NCBI RefSeq assembly: GCF_009877425.1
Contig: NZ_WXEY01000003.1
Location: forward strand, 241,416-305,415
Direction: 5' to 3'
Length of the DNA stretch: 64,000 bases
Source: Heliomicrobium undosum
GTDB taxonomy: Bacteria > Bacillota > Desulfitobacteriia > Heliobacteriales > Heliobacteriaceae
Shown here one piece after another: positions 7,783-16,535 of the stretch; within the stretch, counting starts at the first letter, position 1; every line of letters begins with the position of its first letter. The translations under genes were made by a program, and so were the position numbers. Under the pieces are notes generated by a model. The model did no database searches. It was not told the origin of the DNA and saw only the letters and a list, made by a program, of their open reading frames with translations.

Positions 7783-9463
7783 GGAGCGCTTGGACGGGCC
7801 TTCCCTGGCCGCCTTGATCCGGGGCGGCGCTAAACGAGTCGAAGTCAACCGGCATCAGGTGGACCGGCTGAACGTATTTCCCGTGCCTGACGGAGATACG
7901 GGCACCAACCTGTCCTTGACGCTGCGCGCCTGCGCCGAGGCCATCCCTGACGGCGAGATCCGGGCGGGAAAAGTGGCCATGGCGGCGGCGAAGGGCGCAT
8001 TGCTCGGCGCCCGCGGCAATTCGGGCGTGATTTTTTCTCAACTGTTCCGCGGTTGGGCAAAGGCCCTCGAAGACAAGGAGTCGGTGTCGCCGCTCGATTG
8101 GGCGCGGGCGATGGAAAAAGGGGTGGAGATGGCCTACAAGGCCGTCATGAAACCGGTGGAGGGAACGATCCTGACGGTCGCCAGGGCGGCGGCCAGGGAA
8201 GCCCTCGCTGCGAGCCGCCCCGGCAGTGATCTCGATCAGATCCTGACAGCGGCGATCACGGCGGCCCAGCGGGCGCTCGCCAAGACACCGGAGCAACTGC
8301 CTGTGTTAAAAGAGGCTGGTGTTGTCGATGCCGGTGGGCAGGGCTATCTGTTCTTTCTGGAGGGTTGCCGCCAGGCTTTGCGCGGCGAGGCCGTCACAAC
8401 CGAGGCGTCCCTGTTCGAGAAAGGTGCGGCTGCCGGCGCAGCAAGTCGTGGCGAGGGGCCTTTTGAACAAGGACAGGATCAGTACTCCGCGCCGGAGCAG
8501 TTCCGCTACTGCACAGAGTTCATCCTCAAAGGGCGTCAACTGCCCCTCAATGGTTTGCGCAAGAGCCTCGAATCTCTGGGCGACTGCCTGCTCGTTGTCG
8601 GCGATCCGGAGGCGGCTAAGATCCATATACATACGGACCATCCCGGGCTGGTTCTGGAACAAGCCCTCCGGCATGGCGACCTCCATGAGATCCACATCAA
8701 TAACATGGTCGAACAGGCTGCAAACCGGATGGCCGAACAAAGGGAGAACCAGACGGCAAAACCGTTGAGAGCCGAAAGGGAGGCGGCTGGGGATGCAGGC
8801 GAGCGGAGGCCCATCGGCGTGATCGCCGCTGCGCCGTCAGAGGGCTGGGCGCGAATGTTTCAAGAACAGGGGGCTGCCGCTGTTGTCGACGGTGGGACAA
8901 GCCGCAACCCCAGCGCCAGCGACTGGCTGGCGGCGATGGAAAAAGCAGCCGTCGATTTCTGCCTGCTCTTGCCCAACCACCCCAACCTGATTCTGGCGGC
9001 CCGGCAGGCTGCGCAGATCTTTGGCGAGGACCGGGCGCAAGTCGTTGCGACCCGTCATCTTCCCGGCGGTCTGGCAGCGATGCTGGCCTTTGATCCCCGG
9101 AAAAGCGCCGGCGAGCTCCAGTTCGCCATGGCTAAGGCGGGTCAGGGAACGCGCTGCATCGAGATCACGAGGGCTGTCCGCGACGCCAGCCTGAATGGCG
9201 TCGCTGTCTCTGAGGGCGATCTCATCGGCCTTCTCGACGACAGGCTCATCGCCGGAGGGAAGGAACTGACAGAGGTTGTCCGTTCTGCCCTGGCTGCGGC
9301 GGGCGATGGCTGGGAGTTGGTCACCCTCTATCAGGGAGAGGGCGCAGACGCTGCAGAGTCGGAAAGCCTGATCGAAGAGATCGAGCGAAACTGTTCGGGC
9401 GCCGAGGTGGAACGGGTGGCGACGGGACAACCGCTCTATCCCTATATCATTGGACTGGAGTAA
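7754..9463 (+). CDS. DAK2 domain protein, YloV/FakA-like fatty acid kinase
   Basis: The 569-residue protein begins with a DhaL/DAK2 kinase domain (about 30-205) that shows NVFPVPDGDTGTNLSLT, the Mg-ATP site, and GARGNSGVIFSQ. A middle domain follows (about 235-330), then a DegV-like C-terminal region. FakA of Staphylococcus, the characterised relative, phosphorylates fatty acids held by DegV-type FakB proteins; no FakB gene is in this window. The ATG lies within the 3' end of the Asp23 gene. Exogenous fatty acid use is inferred from the family. Confidence 0.85.
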   Translation: MSMDSRSPIKERLDGPSLAALIRGGAKRVEVNRHQVDRLNVFPVPDGDTGTNLSLTLRACAEAIPDGEIRAGKVAMAAAKGALLGARGNSGVIFSQLFRGWAKALEDKESVSPLDWARAMEKGVEMAYKAVMKPVEGTILTVARAAAREALAASRPGSDLDQILTAAITAAQRALAKTPEQLPVLKEAGVVDAGGQGYLFFLEGCRQALRGEAVTTEASLFEKGAAAGAASRGEGPFEQGQDQYSAPEQFRYCTEFILKGRQLPLNGLRKSLESLGDCLLVVGDPEAAKIHIHTDHPGLVLEQALRHGDLHEIHINNMVEQAANRMAEQRENQTAKPLRAEREAAGDAGERRPIGVIAAAPSEGWARMFQEQGAAAVVDGGTSRNPSASDWLAAMEKAAVDFCLLLPNHPNLILAARQAAQIFGEDRAQVVATRHLPGGLAAMLAFDPRKSAGELQFAMAKAGQGTRCIEITRAVRDASLNGVAVSEGDLIGLLDDRLIAGGKELTEVVRSALAAAGDGWELVTLYQGEGADAAESESLIEEIERNCSGAEVERVATGQPLYPYIIGLE

Positions 9464-9467
9464 GGGC

Positions 9468-12011
9468 ATGAAATGGCAATCCTTGTGGCAGAACCTGCGG
9501 CGGGCTGTCGATGCAGAGCGCCATTGCGGGTACACTGACGGCGGCGTTGTCGGCGGCTTTGCGGCCTTTGCCCGTTCAGCCCTCATCGCCCTGCGACGGG
9601 AAGCGGTCGACGTTCCCGGCCCTTGGGGGGCGCGCCTGGCCTTATGGGAGGGCCAATTGCAATACTACCGGCAGCAACCGATCCCTGAACGGCGTCATCT
9701 GGTGGAACAGATCTCGCAAAACCTCAGTGAGTTTGAGTTGGCGCTGTCCCCCCAACTGCCGACTGATCAACCCTTTTTGGCGGCGTCGCCCCCTTCGGCG
9801 ACACCATCCCGTCCGGTGGAGCCAACGGGCACGCGGTCAGGGAACGCACCGCCCCAAACTGCGCCTCAACGAACGGCTTCGACACGCACCGCTGCCCCTG
9901 GCTCCGCCGCCTCTCGCGCCGCCGCCCCTTCCGGCGCAGACCGCCCGCTCGCCCGCGGCGGCCAGGGGCCGGGCACAGAGATCCAGTTCCTGCGCGGGGT
10001 AGGGCCCCAGCGGGCGGCGACGCTGAAAAAGCTGGACATCGCCACTGTGCGGGACCTGATTTTTCACCTGCCCCACCGCTACATCGACCGGAGCCGGCTG
10101 ATGAGCATCGCCCAGATCCGCTACCCCGGCGACGTGACGGTGGCCGGCGTGATCCGCGCCTACCAGCAGTGGAACCCACGGCGCGGGCTGGCGGTGATCA
10201 AGGGCCAGATCGACGACGGGAGCGGTCTGCTTCCCATCGTGCTCTTCAACCGCAAACACCTGCCGGCCAAGCATCCGCCCGGCACTGCTGTCGTCGTCTC
10301 CGGCAAGGCTGAGTTCCGCTACGGCAAGGCGGAACTGCATGTGGAGGAGATGGAAAATCAGGCCGAGGCGGGACTTCACACCAACCGGATCATTCCCGTC
10401 TACCCGGCTACAGAGGGCTTGAACCAGCGGTTTCTGCGGGGCCTCTTTGAACAGGTGCTGGACAAGTACGCCTCATCGCTGAACGATCCCCTTCCGACCC
10501 CGGTGGCGGCGAAAGTCAAACTGCCTTCCCTTGTCGAGGCGGTCCGCCAGATCCACTTTCCCGAAAGTCTGGAAGCGGCCGAGGCGGGCCGGCGCAAGGT
10601 CGCCTTCAACGAGATTTTTTTGCTGTCTACGGCCTGGCGCTATGTGCGCCGGCAGAAGCAGGGGCTCATCGAGGGGATCCGGCACCAGCCGGCGCGGGAG
10701 GAACTGCTGCGGTTTTGGTCGCTCCTGCCCTATACACTGACAGGGGCGCAGCAGCGGGTGATCAGCGAGATCGAGGCGGACATGGAAGTCGGCAGGCCCA
10801 TGCACCGGCTGCTCCAGGGCGATGTGGGCGCCGGCAAGACGGTGGTTGCCGCTTCTGCTGTCGTGAAGGCCGTCGCCTCCGGGTATCAGGCGGCCTTGAT
10901 GGCGCCGACAGAGGTCCTGGCCGAGCAGCATGCCATCAACTGGCAGAGCCTGCTGGCCAACATGGCCATGCCGGTGGCCCATCTGACCGGGTCGATGGGG
11001 CGGCGCCGCCGCGAAGAGGTCCTGCGCGGTCTGAACGACGGCTCCATCCCTGTCGTCGTGGGCACCCATGCGTTGTTGCAAAAAGAGGTGACCTTCCGTC
11101 GCCTAGGTCTGGTGATCATCGATGAACAGCATCGCTTCGGCGTCCGGCAGCGGGCCGTCCTGAAAGGGAAGAGCGAGGCGGCCGATCTGCTGGTGATGAC
11201 GGCGACACCGATCCCGCGCACCCTGGCCATGGCCGTCTACGGCGATCTGGATGTGTCGGTCTTGGATGAGCGTCCGCCGGGCCGGCAGCAGGTGAAGACC
11301 CATCATGTGGGCAGCGACGCCTGGCCGCGCATCTACCGGTTGATCCGCCGCGAGGTGGCTGCCGGTCGTCAGGCCTACGTGGTCTGCCCTGCCATCGAGG
11401 ATTCGGAGGAATCAGACCTAGCCGCCGTGGAGGAGCGCTACGCCACCCTGTCCCGCGATGTCTTCCCCGATCTGGCCGTCGGCATCCTCCACGGGCGGCT
11501 GAAGAAAGAGGAAAAGGCCGCCGTCATGGAGCGTTTTTACCGCGGCCAATTGCACATCCTCGTCGCCACGACGGTGATCGAGGTGGGCATTGACGTGCCC
11601 ACGGCGACGATCATGGTCATCGAGGGGGCCGAACGGTTCGGATTGGCGCAACTGCACCAGTTGCGGGGACGGGTCGGTCGTGGCGACGCCCAGTCCTACT
11701 GCATCCTTGTGGCCGACAAGCTCTCCGAGGAGGGGCGGCAGCGCATGCAGGCCATGGAAGCGAGCGACGACGGGTTCCGCCTCGCCGAGGAGGACTTGAA
11801 ATTGCGGGGGCCCGGCGAATTCCTGGGGACGCGACAGAGCGGCATCCCCGCTTTTAAAGCGGCCGACCTGGTCCGTGACGCCGATCTGATAGAAATGGCG
11901 AAGGAATGGGCCCGGCGCTGGTCGGAACACGATCCCGAACTCGAGGCGCCGGAGAGCCGCGAACTGGCCCAGCGGGTGAGGGAGACTTTTCATGGATTGG
12001 ACTTGTTCTGA
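9468..12011 (+). CDS. recG: ATP-dependent DNA helicase RecG, with N-terminal extension
   Basis: RecG remodels stalled forks and branch-migrates Holliday junctions. At 847 residues it is about 150 longer than the common 680-700. The core starts near residue 170 with the helix-hairpin-helix segment FLRGVGPQRAATLKKL, then the wedge/OB domain, the helicase motifs QGDVGAGKTVVAASA (Walker A), DEQHRFG (DEXH-type), TATPIPRTLA, and LRGRVGRG (motif VI). The extra N-terminal part has a helical stretch (about 1-100) and a Pro/Ala/Thr-rich linker (about 105-165). ATG at 9468 follows GGAG; an earlier in-frame ATG at 9450 lies inside the upstream gene. Confidence 0.94.
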   Translation: MKWQSLWQNLRRAVDAERHCGYTDGGVVGGFAAFARSALIALRREAVDVPGPWGARLALWEGQLQYYRQQPIPERRHLVEQISQNLSEFELALSPQLPTDQPFLAASPPSATPSRPVEPTGTRSGNAPPQTAPQRTASTRTAAPGSAASRAAAPSGADRPLARGGQGPGTEIQFLRGVGPQRAATLKKLDIATVRDLIFHLPHRYIDRSRLMSIAQIRYPGDVTVAGVIRAYQQWNPRRGLAVIKGQIDDGSGLLPIVLFNRKHLPAKHPPGTAVVVSGKAEFRYGKAELHVEEMENQAEAGLHTNRIIPVYPATEGLNQRFLRGLFEQVLDKYASSLNDPLPTPVAAKVKLPSLVEAVRQIHFPESLEAAEAGRRKVAFNEIFLLSTAWRYVRRQKQGLIEGIRHQPAREELLRFWSLLPYTLTGAQQRVISEIEADMEVGRPMHRLLQGDVGAGKTVVAASAVVKAVASGYQAALMAPTEVLAEQHAINWQSLLANMAMPVAHLTGSMGRRRREEVLRGLNDGSIPVVVGTHALLQKEVTFRRLGLVIIDEQHRFGVRQRAVLKGKSEAADLLVMTATPIPRTLAMAVYGDLDVSVLDERPPGRQQVKTHHVGSDAWPRIYRLIRREVAAGRQAYVVCPAIEDSEESDLAAVEERYATLSRDVFPDLAVGILHGRLKKEEKAAVMERFYRGQLHILVATTVIEVGIDVPTATIMVIEGAERFGLAQLHQLRGRVGRGDAQSYCILVADKLSEEGRQRMQAMEASDDGFRLAEEDLKLRGPGEFLGTRQSGIPAFKAADLVRDADLIEMAKEWARRWSEHDPELEAPESRELAQRVRETFHGLDLF

Positions 12012-12044
12012 CGGGCGATCCTAGCAGGTGAGGAGGTGATCGCC

Positions 12045-12185
12045 TTGCCGGAACGGGATCGCGACGAACTGTCGCCGCAACTGGAGGACTTTAAAATGGA
12101 AGTGGCCCAGGAGATCGGTCTGGGCCACCGTTTTCAGGGCGCTAAAAAGGACGGCGCCACAACGGGAGTCCAGCCGGGCAAGTGA
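12045..12185 (+). CDS. Short small acid-soluble spore protein-like (alpha/beta type)
   Basis: A perfect AGGAGGTGAT (12031-12040) stands five bases before a TTG that opens a 46-residue frame. The segment LSPQLEDFKMEVAQEIGL resembles the first helix of alpha/beta-type SASPs, including the region around the GPR cleavage site (EVAQE resembling EIASE/EFASE). The second half is only GHRFQGAKKDGATTGVQPGK, and the usual second helix with its GGxxxK motif is missing, so it is about 15-25 residues short. It lies just upstream of the convergent gpr gene. The function as a DNA-binding spore protein is uncertain because of the missing half. Confidence 0.6.
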   Translation: MPERDRDELSPQLEDFKMEVAQEIGLGHRFQGAKKDGATTGVQPGK

Positions 12186-12353
12186 CCGGGTTGTGCCAAG
12201 GACGACGCAGTCCGGCGGCCCGGCGGGCCGTCCAGCACAGAGCAGCCATAATTGGAAGCAGCCGGTTAGAGAGCAGTCAACAGAGTTGTCCGGCCAGATA
12301 ATCGCCGGTGAAGAGCAACCGGCACAACAGCCAACAAAGAGCAGCGAAAGAAA

Positions 12354-12382
12354 AGAGCGCTCCCCCAAGGGACGCTCTTCGC
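12354..12382 (-). terminator. Intrinsic terminator of gpr
   Basis: On the minus strand AGAGCG-TCCC pairs with GGGA-G-CGCTCT (one bulged G, loop TTGG), followed by TTTTCTTTC, within ten bases of the gpr stop codon. Confidence 0.75.
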
Positions 12383-12387
12383 CCTTT

Positions 12388-13380
12388 TTACTGCAGGTAC
12401 TGGGTCCATTGGTCCGGCGTGATGGCCGGATGGAGCGCCTGGGCGATCCCGGCCGAGACAACACGGGAGGTCTGCTGGATCAGTTGGTCGATCTCCTTGG
12501 GCGTCATGATCAGGTCCCGCTGGAAGGGGCCCAGGACCTCTTCAATGATCTGCTGCATCGCCTCCGGATTGAGCCCTTTGTACAATCGGTAGAGGGTGGG
12601 ACTCGTCTGAAACTGCTGCATCAGTTTTTCGATGGCCTCATGGGCGATGATGCCGGCGTGGACGACGGTGGGGATGCCGAGCGCCACGACGGGACAGCCC
12701 ATCGTCTCCAGGTTGATCCCGGCCCGTTTGTTGCCGACGCCTGAACCGGGGTGGATGCCTGTGTTCGCCAGTTGGATGCTCGTGGCGATGCGGTCGACAG
12801 AACTGGTGGCCAGTGCGTCGATGGCGATGATCAGATCGGGTCGTGTTTTTTCCACGATCCCTTTGATGATCTCTGCCGTCTCGATCCCTGTCAGGCCGAG
12901 GACGCCGGGAGCGATGGCGCTGACGGGACGGAGATCGCCCGATAGTTCCTCCGGCGCGTAGTGGTGCAGGTGGCGGGTGACGAGGGTCGATTCGACCACC
13001 TTGGGCCCGAGGGCGTCCGGGGTGGCGTTCCAGTTGCCGAGTCCGACGACGAGAACCGAACTGTTGGGGCCGATCTGCAGGAGTCCGCTCAGTTCACGGG
13101 CCAGGATCGTCGAGATGGTCTGGTGGGCCTCCCGGTTGTTCTCCCGCAAAGGGGGCGCGTCAATGGTCACATAGGTCCCCCGCGGCTTGCCCATGGCCTG
13201 TTCGCCTTGTTCCGATTCGACGACGACGGTGGTAACGACTGCCTGCGGGTGTTCGGTCCGAAAGATCCGCACACCGGGCACATCAGAGCCCATCTCCCGG
13301 CGGATGACGTCATGGGCCTCGACGGCCATGTCCAGGCGGATGCCGAGGTTGCTGTACAGAGTGGAGCGATTCACAGCCAT
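12388..13380 (-). CDS. gpr: Germination protease (GPR)
   Basis: The 330-residue aspartic-type endopeptidase degrades small acid-soluble spore proteins during germination. Recognisable parts are RTEHPQAVVTTVVV, VLVVGLGNWNATPDALGPKVV, DLIIAIDALATSSVDRIATSIQLANTGI, the block GSGVGNKRAGINLETMGCPVVALGIPTVV, and a short N-terminal propeptide-like stretch. ATG at 13380 follows AAGGAGGAA on the minus strand. The frame is open 120 codons further upstream, but that region contains the rsmD promoter and start on the other strand. Its likely substrate type is encoded next door (12045-12185). Expression in the forespore under sigma-G is expected from Bacillus. Confidence 0.95.
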   Translation of the reverse strand: MAVNRSTLYSNLGIRLDMAVEAHDVIRREMGSDVPGVRIFRTEHPQAVVTTVVVESEQGEQAMGKPRGTYVTIDAPPLRENNREAHQTISTILARELSGLLQIGPNSSVLVVGLGNWNATPDALGPKVVESTLVTRHLHHYAPEELSGDLRPVSAIAPGVLGLTGIETAEIIKGIVEKTRPDLIIAIDALATSSVDRIATSIQLANTGIHPGSGVGNKRAGINLETMGCPVVALGIPTVVHAGIIAHEAIEKLMQQFQTSPTLYRLYKGLNPEAMQQIIEEVLGPFQRDLIMTPKEIDQLIQQTSRVVSAGIAQALHPAITPDQWTQYLQ

Positions 13381-13394
13381 TCCTCCTTCTTTCC

Positions 13395-13426
13395 TCAATG
13401 TGCCCTCTGGGACAGGAGGCTCATTC
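13395..13426 (-). promoter_or_regulatory. Possible sigma-G promoter of gpr
   Basis: On the minus strand GAATGA (13426-13421) resembles the sigma-G -35 element, and CACATTGA (13402-13395) loosely resembles CATnnTA. The spacing of about 18 bases is right, but the -10 match is imperfect. Confidence 0.3.
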
Positions 13427-13440
13427 CTCTGTTGCGGGAA

Positions 13441-13469
13441 TTGTCGAAAGAGGGAGGCCATGCTATAAT
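13441..13469 (+). promoter_or_regulatory. Sigma-A promoter of rsmD-coaD
   Basis: TTGTCG (13441-13446) and a perfect TATAAT (13464-13469) are 17 bases apart, 30 bases before the rsmD start. Confidence 0.72.
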
Positions 13470-13498
13470 CTGGGTAATGCGGTAAAGGGGGATTGGAC

Positions 13499-14092
13499 GT
13501 GCGGATCATATCCGGCCAAGCCCGAGGCCGCCGCCTCGTCTCTGTCAAGGGTTGGGAGACGCGGCCCACGGCCGATCGCGTGAAAGAAGCGCTGTTCAGT
13601 GTTCTGGCCGGGCGTTGCCTTGAGGCGCAATGCCTGGACCTGTTTGCGGGAACGGGCGCCTTGGGCCTCGAGGCCCTCAGCCGGGGCGCTGCGTTCGTAT
13701 ATTGGGTGGAAAAACATCCGGCTGCCTGTGCGATCATCGCAAAAAACATCGAAGCAACCGGTTTGGACAGGGGAAAAGTGCTGAAGCAGGATGTCCGGCA
13801 GGCCTGCCAGCGTCTGCTCGCCGAAGGAAGGCGCTTTGATTTAATCTTTGCCGACCCGCCCTATAAGCGGGAACTCTGGCTGCCCGTGTTGGAGTCGGCT
13901 GCCGCCGGCCTGTTGGCGCCGGCAGGGACCTTGATCTTGGAAAGCAGCCGCGATGAAGGGCTTCCCGAAGAATTCGGTTCCCTGATCCGGAGGAAGCAGG
14001 ACCGCTATGGAGACACCATGATTCATTACTACCAGTGGGAGCGGTCGCCGGAACCGGAACCGGACGAACGCTGTGAGGAGGCCGATTCGTGA
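13499..14092 (+). CDS. rsmD: 16S rRNA (guanine-966-N2)-methyltransferase
   Basis: The 197-residue Rossmann methyltransferase modifies G966 of 16S rRNA. It has RIISGQARGRRL at the start, the SAM-binding CLDLFAGTGALGLEALSRGA, and the catalytic ADPPY (motif IV, of the N/D-PPY class). The GTG at 13499 gives the canonical start and lies behind AAAGGGGGA; a TTG two codons earlier is possible. It overlaps coaD by four bases, and rsmD-coaD is a standard Firmicute pair. Confidence 0.94.
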   Translation: MRIISGQARGRRLVSVKGWETRPTADRVKEALFSVLAGRCLEAQCLDLFAGTGALGLEALSRGAAFVYWVEKHPAACAIIAKNIEATGLDRGKVLKQDVRQACQRLLAEGRRFDLIFADPPYKRELWLPVLESAAAGLLAPAGTLILESSRDEGLPEEFGSLIRRKQDRYGDTMIHYYQWERSPEPEPDERCEEADS

Positions 14093-14595
14093 CTGTTGCC
14101 GTTTATCCGGGCAGTTTTGATCCCATCACCAAGGGCCATATGGACATCGTGGAGCGGGCTGCCCAGATTTTTAATGAAGTGATCGTCGCTGTCGTGATCA
14201 ATCCCAACAAAAAACCGCTCTTTACCATGGACGAGCGCGTCGAGATGATCCGGATGGCGTCTGCCCATATCCCGAACGTCCGCGTCGAGTCTTTTTCGGG
14301 TTTGCTCGTCGATTTTACACGCAAGCAGGGCGCCCGGGCCATCGTGCGGGGCTTGCGGGCTGTTTCCGACTTCGAGGTAGAGTTTCAGATGGCCCTCATG
14401 AACAAGCGGCTCTATCCCGAGGCGGAGACGGTATTCATGGCCACCCACACCGACTATGCCTTCCTCAGCAGTTCCATGGTCAAAGAAGTGGCTTCCTTCG
14501 GGGGAGACGTATCGGATTACCTGCCGCCGTCGGTGCTCACCAGGGTGGCGGAAAAATACGGCGATACAGTATGGGGAAAGGCGCCGGCCAGATAG
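14089..14595 (+). CDS. coaD: Phosphopantetheine adenylyltransferase
   Basis: This 168-residue nucleotidyltransferase makes dephospho-CoA from 4'-phosphopantetheine and ATP. It carries YPGSFDPITKGH (the T/HxGH site), GLRAVSDFEVEFQMALMN, and the C-terminal LSSSMVKEVA, equivalent to the ISSTxxR motif. The GTG start overlaps the rsmD stop and has GTGAGGAGG upstream. CoA supply fits the nearby fatty acid genes, although these are separately promoted. Confidence 0.96.
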   Translation: MTVAVYPGSFDPITKGHMDIVERAAQIFNEVIVAVVINPNKKPLFTMDERVEMIRMASAHIPNVRVESFSGLLVDFTRKQGARAIVRGLRAVSDFEVEFQMALMNKRLYPEAETVFMATHTDYAFLSSSMVKEVASFGGDVSDYLPPSVLTRVAEKYGDTVWGKAPAR

Positions 14596-14612
14596 AAAGG
14601 GGAACCTGTTCG

Positions 14613-15131
14613 ATGGAGCGTTCACAGGCTTTGGAAGGGAATTCGTCGCGCTTTGGCGAAGGCAGGAGCGTTCTGCGCCTCCTGGACGAACTGGAAGAAT
14701 TGATCGAGACATCGACGCGCATCCCGATCACGGGCAAGGTGCTTGTGGATGATCATACCCTCCTGGATTTTCTGGATCGCATCCGCACGGGACTCCCCGA
14801 AGAGCTGCGCCAGGCCAAATGGCTGACGAAGGAACGGCAACGGGTCATCCAGGAAGCCGAAGCCGAGTGCCAGCAGATGATCGAGGAAACGAAGGCTTAT
14901 GTGGCCAAGTTGGCCGGTGAGACGGAGATCGTCCGGATGGCTCAGCAAAAATCCGAGGAGATCCTGGCTGAGGCCCGTAGCCAGGCGGCGGAGTTGCAAA
15001 ATGACGCTCGCCAGTATGCCGACGATGTCCTTCGCCAGATTGAACATACCCTGACCAAGTCTGTCAACACGGTCCGTAAAGGCCGGGAAGAGCTGCAAGC
15101 CACGTGGGAGCGGGGAGAGGAAGCCTATTGA
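14613..15131 (+). CDS. Coiled-coil protein of the coaD-ylbJ locus, function unknown
   Basis: The 172-residue product is rich in Glu, Gln, Ala and Arg. From about residue 65 to 150 it is a long predicted coiled coil (QRVIQEAEAECQQMIEETKA, and EEILAEARSQAAELQ further on) that resembles ATP synthase b-subunit or DivIVA-like helices. No membrane segment, Walker motif or enzyme motif is visible. Clostridia often have such a gene, usually labelled ATPase, between coaD and ylbJ. ATG at 14613 follows GAAAGGGGA. It is the last gene of the rsmD transcript, with a terminator about 55 bases after its stop. Confidence 0.75.
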   Translation: MERSQALEGNSSRFGEGRSVLRLLDELEELIETSTRIPITGKVLVDDHTLLDFLDRIRTGLPEELRQAKWLTKERQRVIQEAEAECQQMIEETKAYVAKLAGETEIVRMAQQKSEEILAEARSQAAELQNDARQYADDVLRQIEHTLTKSVNTVRKGREELQATWERGEEAY

Positions 15132-15185
15132 CCCCCGCGCCGGGGTGAAGATCTACCCGTTTTATGGTGCAAGTCGTTTTCAGCG

Positions 15186-15217
15186 GGGTGTCGAGGGACG
15201 CCCTTTTTATTTTTTAT
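15186..15217 (+). terminator. Terminator of the rsmD-coaD transcript
   Basis: A seven-pair stem (15186-15192 with 15197-15203, loop GAGG, one G-T pair) is followed by TTTTTATTTTTT. It abuts the end of the convergent ylbJ gene. Confidence 0.78.
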
Positions 15218-16404
15218 CGTTTCGTCACCCCTTTTCGGGCGGACAGGACCGTCCACAGAAGGAGCAGGAACGCCAGGATCAGATATGCGATCCCGGTGGA
15301 ACCGGGCCAGAACGGCCAGATTTGGATACCAAGGATGGGAGGGATGCAGGCGGAAGCTAGCGAAGATGGTATATGGGGCAGCCAAAGGCTGACAATCACC
15401 ATGGATAGGATGCCTTGCGCCAGCCTGGCCAGGATGTAGCGGCTCATCCGCACCCCCGTTCCGGCCAGACAGGTCGCGACCTGGGCCAGAATGGAGAGGC
15501 CGCTCCAGGACAGGATCAAGGCGGTGAAAACAAGACGCTGGGAAAGGGGGGCTTGGGCCACCGCAATCTGCTGACAGCCGATGCTCATCTCCAGCGCCCC
15601 CGACAGAAGTCCCGGCGCCAGATCGGGGCTGCACTGAAGGGCGGGGAGCGCCTTTTCCAACAGCGCCAGCAGCGGCGCAAGCAAGCCCCCGGCGGAAAAC
15701 AGCCGGAAGGCGACGACGAAAAACATGGTATACCCACCGATGATCAGGATGTTGTGCATCCCTTTGCCGATTGCCGTTCCCAGTGTTTCCCCGGCGGTCC
15801 CGGGCTGGGTCAGGAAGGTTTGCCATTCCCTTTTCAAACGGGAACGGAAGGGAAGGGACGCCGTAGCGCGAGACCCAGGCGACAGGCGGGCATGGATCAA
15901 GCCGACAAGCAGGTTGGACATGTAGTGGGAGGCTGCCAGCAGCAGTCCCGCTTCTGATGATCCGAACATGCCGGCGCCGACGGCGCCGAGCATGAATAGG
16001 GGACTGGCGTTGTTGGTGAACAGGACGAGCCGTTCGCCTTCCGCAGGCGTCAGCATACCCTCCCGGATCAGGCGGGCCGTCATGATGGCGCCGACGGGAA
16101 AACCGGTGGTGAATCCCACGGCGACGACGACGGCGGCTGCGCCAGGAAGACGAAAGAGCGGCCGCATCAGCGGTTCCAGCACTGCGCCGATCAACCGGGG
16201 CAAACCGAGGGCCAGGATCAGTTCGGCGACCACCAGAAAGGGAAACAGGGCCGGCAACAAGACGGTCAACCAGAGTTGTAATCCTTCCCGCGCCGCGGAG
16301 AGTGACACGGCCGGGTAAAAGACCATGAACGGGGTCAAGAGCAGAAAGAAAAGCGTCAGGATAAGCGATCCAGGGACCATAGGGATAGGCGAGATCATCA
16401 ACAC
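15214..16404 (-). CDS. ylbJ: Sporulation integral membrane protein YlbJ
   Basis: The 396-residue, very hydrophobic protein has around eight to ten membrane segments and two nucleoside-recognition (Gate) type halves, as in YlbJ, which Bacillus needs for spore cortex formation. Matching landmarks are LWLTVLLPALFPFLVVAE, the loop GFTTGFPVGAIMTARLIREG, FTNNASPLFMLGAVGAGMFG, and a second-half GALEMSIGC. It is encoded opposite to its neighbours, between coaD and ackA, the usual place. A sigma-E promoter would be expected; none is obvious upstream of 16404. Confidence 0.9.
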   Translation of the reverse strand: MLMISPIPMVPGSLILTLFFLLLTPFMVFYPAVSLSAAREGLQLWLTVLLPALFPFLVVAELILALGLPRLIGAVLEPLMRPLFRLPGAAAVVVAVGFTTGFPVGAIMTARLIREGMLTPAEGERLVLFTNNASPLFMLGAVGAGMFGSSEAGLLLAASHYMSNLLVGLIHARLSPGSRATASLPFRSRLKREWQTFLTQPGTAGETLGTAIGKGMHNILIIGGYTMFFVVAFRLFSAGGLLAPLLALLEKALPALQCSPDLAPGLLSGALEMSIGCQQIAVAQAPLSQRLVFTALILSWSGLSILAQVATCLAGTGVRMSRYILARLAQGILSMVIVSLWLPHIPSSLASACIPPILGIQIWPFWPGSTGIAYLILAFLLLLWTVLSARKGVTKR

Positions 16405-16535
16405 AAGCCTCCAATTATCTGTAAAATTCTGAAAATTTCGAGATAATCATCTTGACGAAATCTTCTGCTTAAGTGACAACCGTAGACCATTGGGGTATAT
16501 TAAAGAAAAAAGTCACAAATATAAGGAGGATCCTC

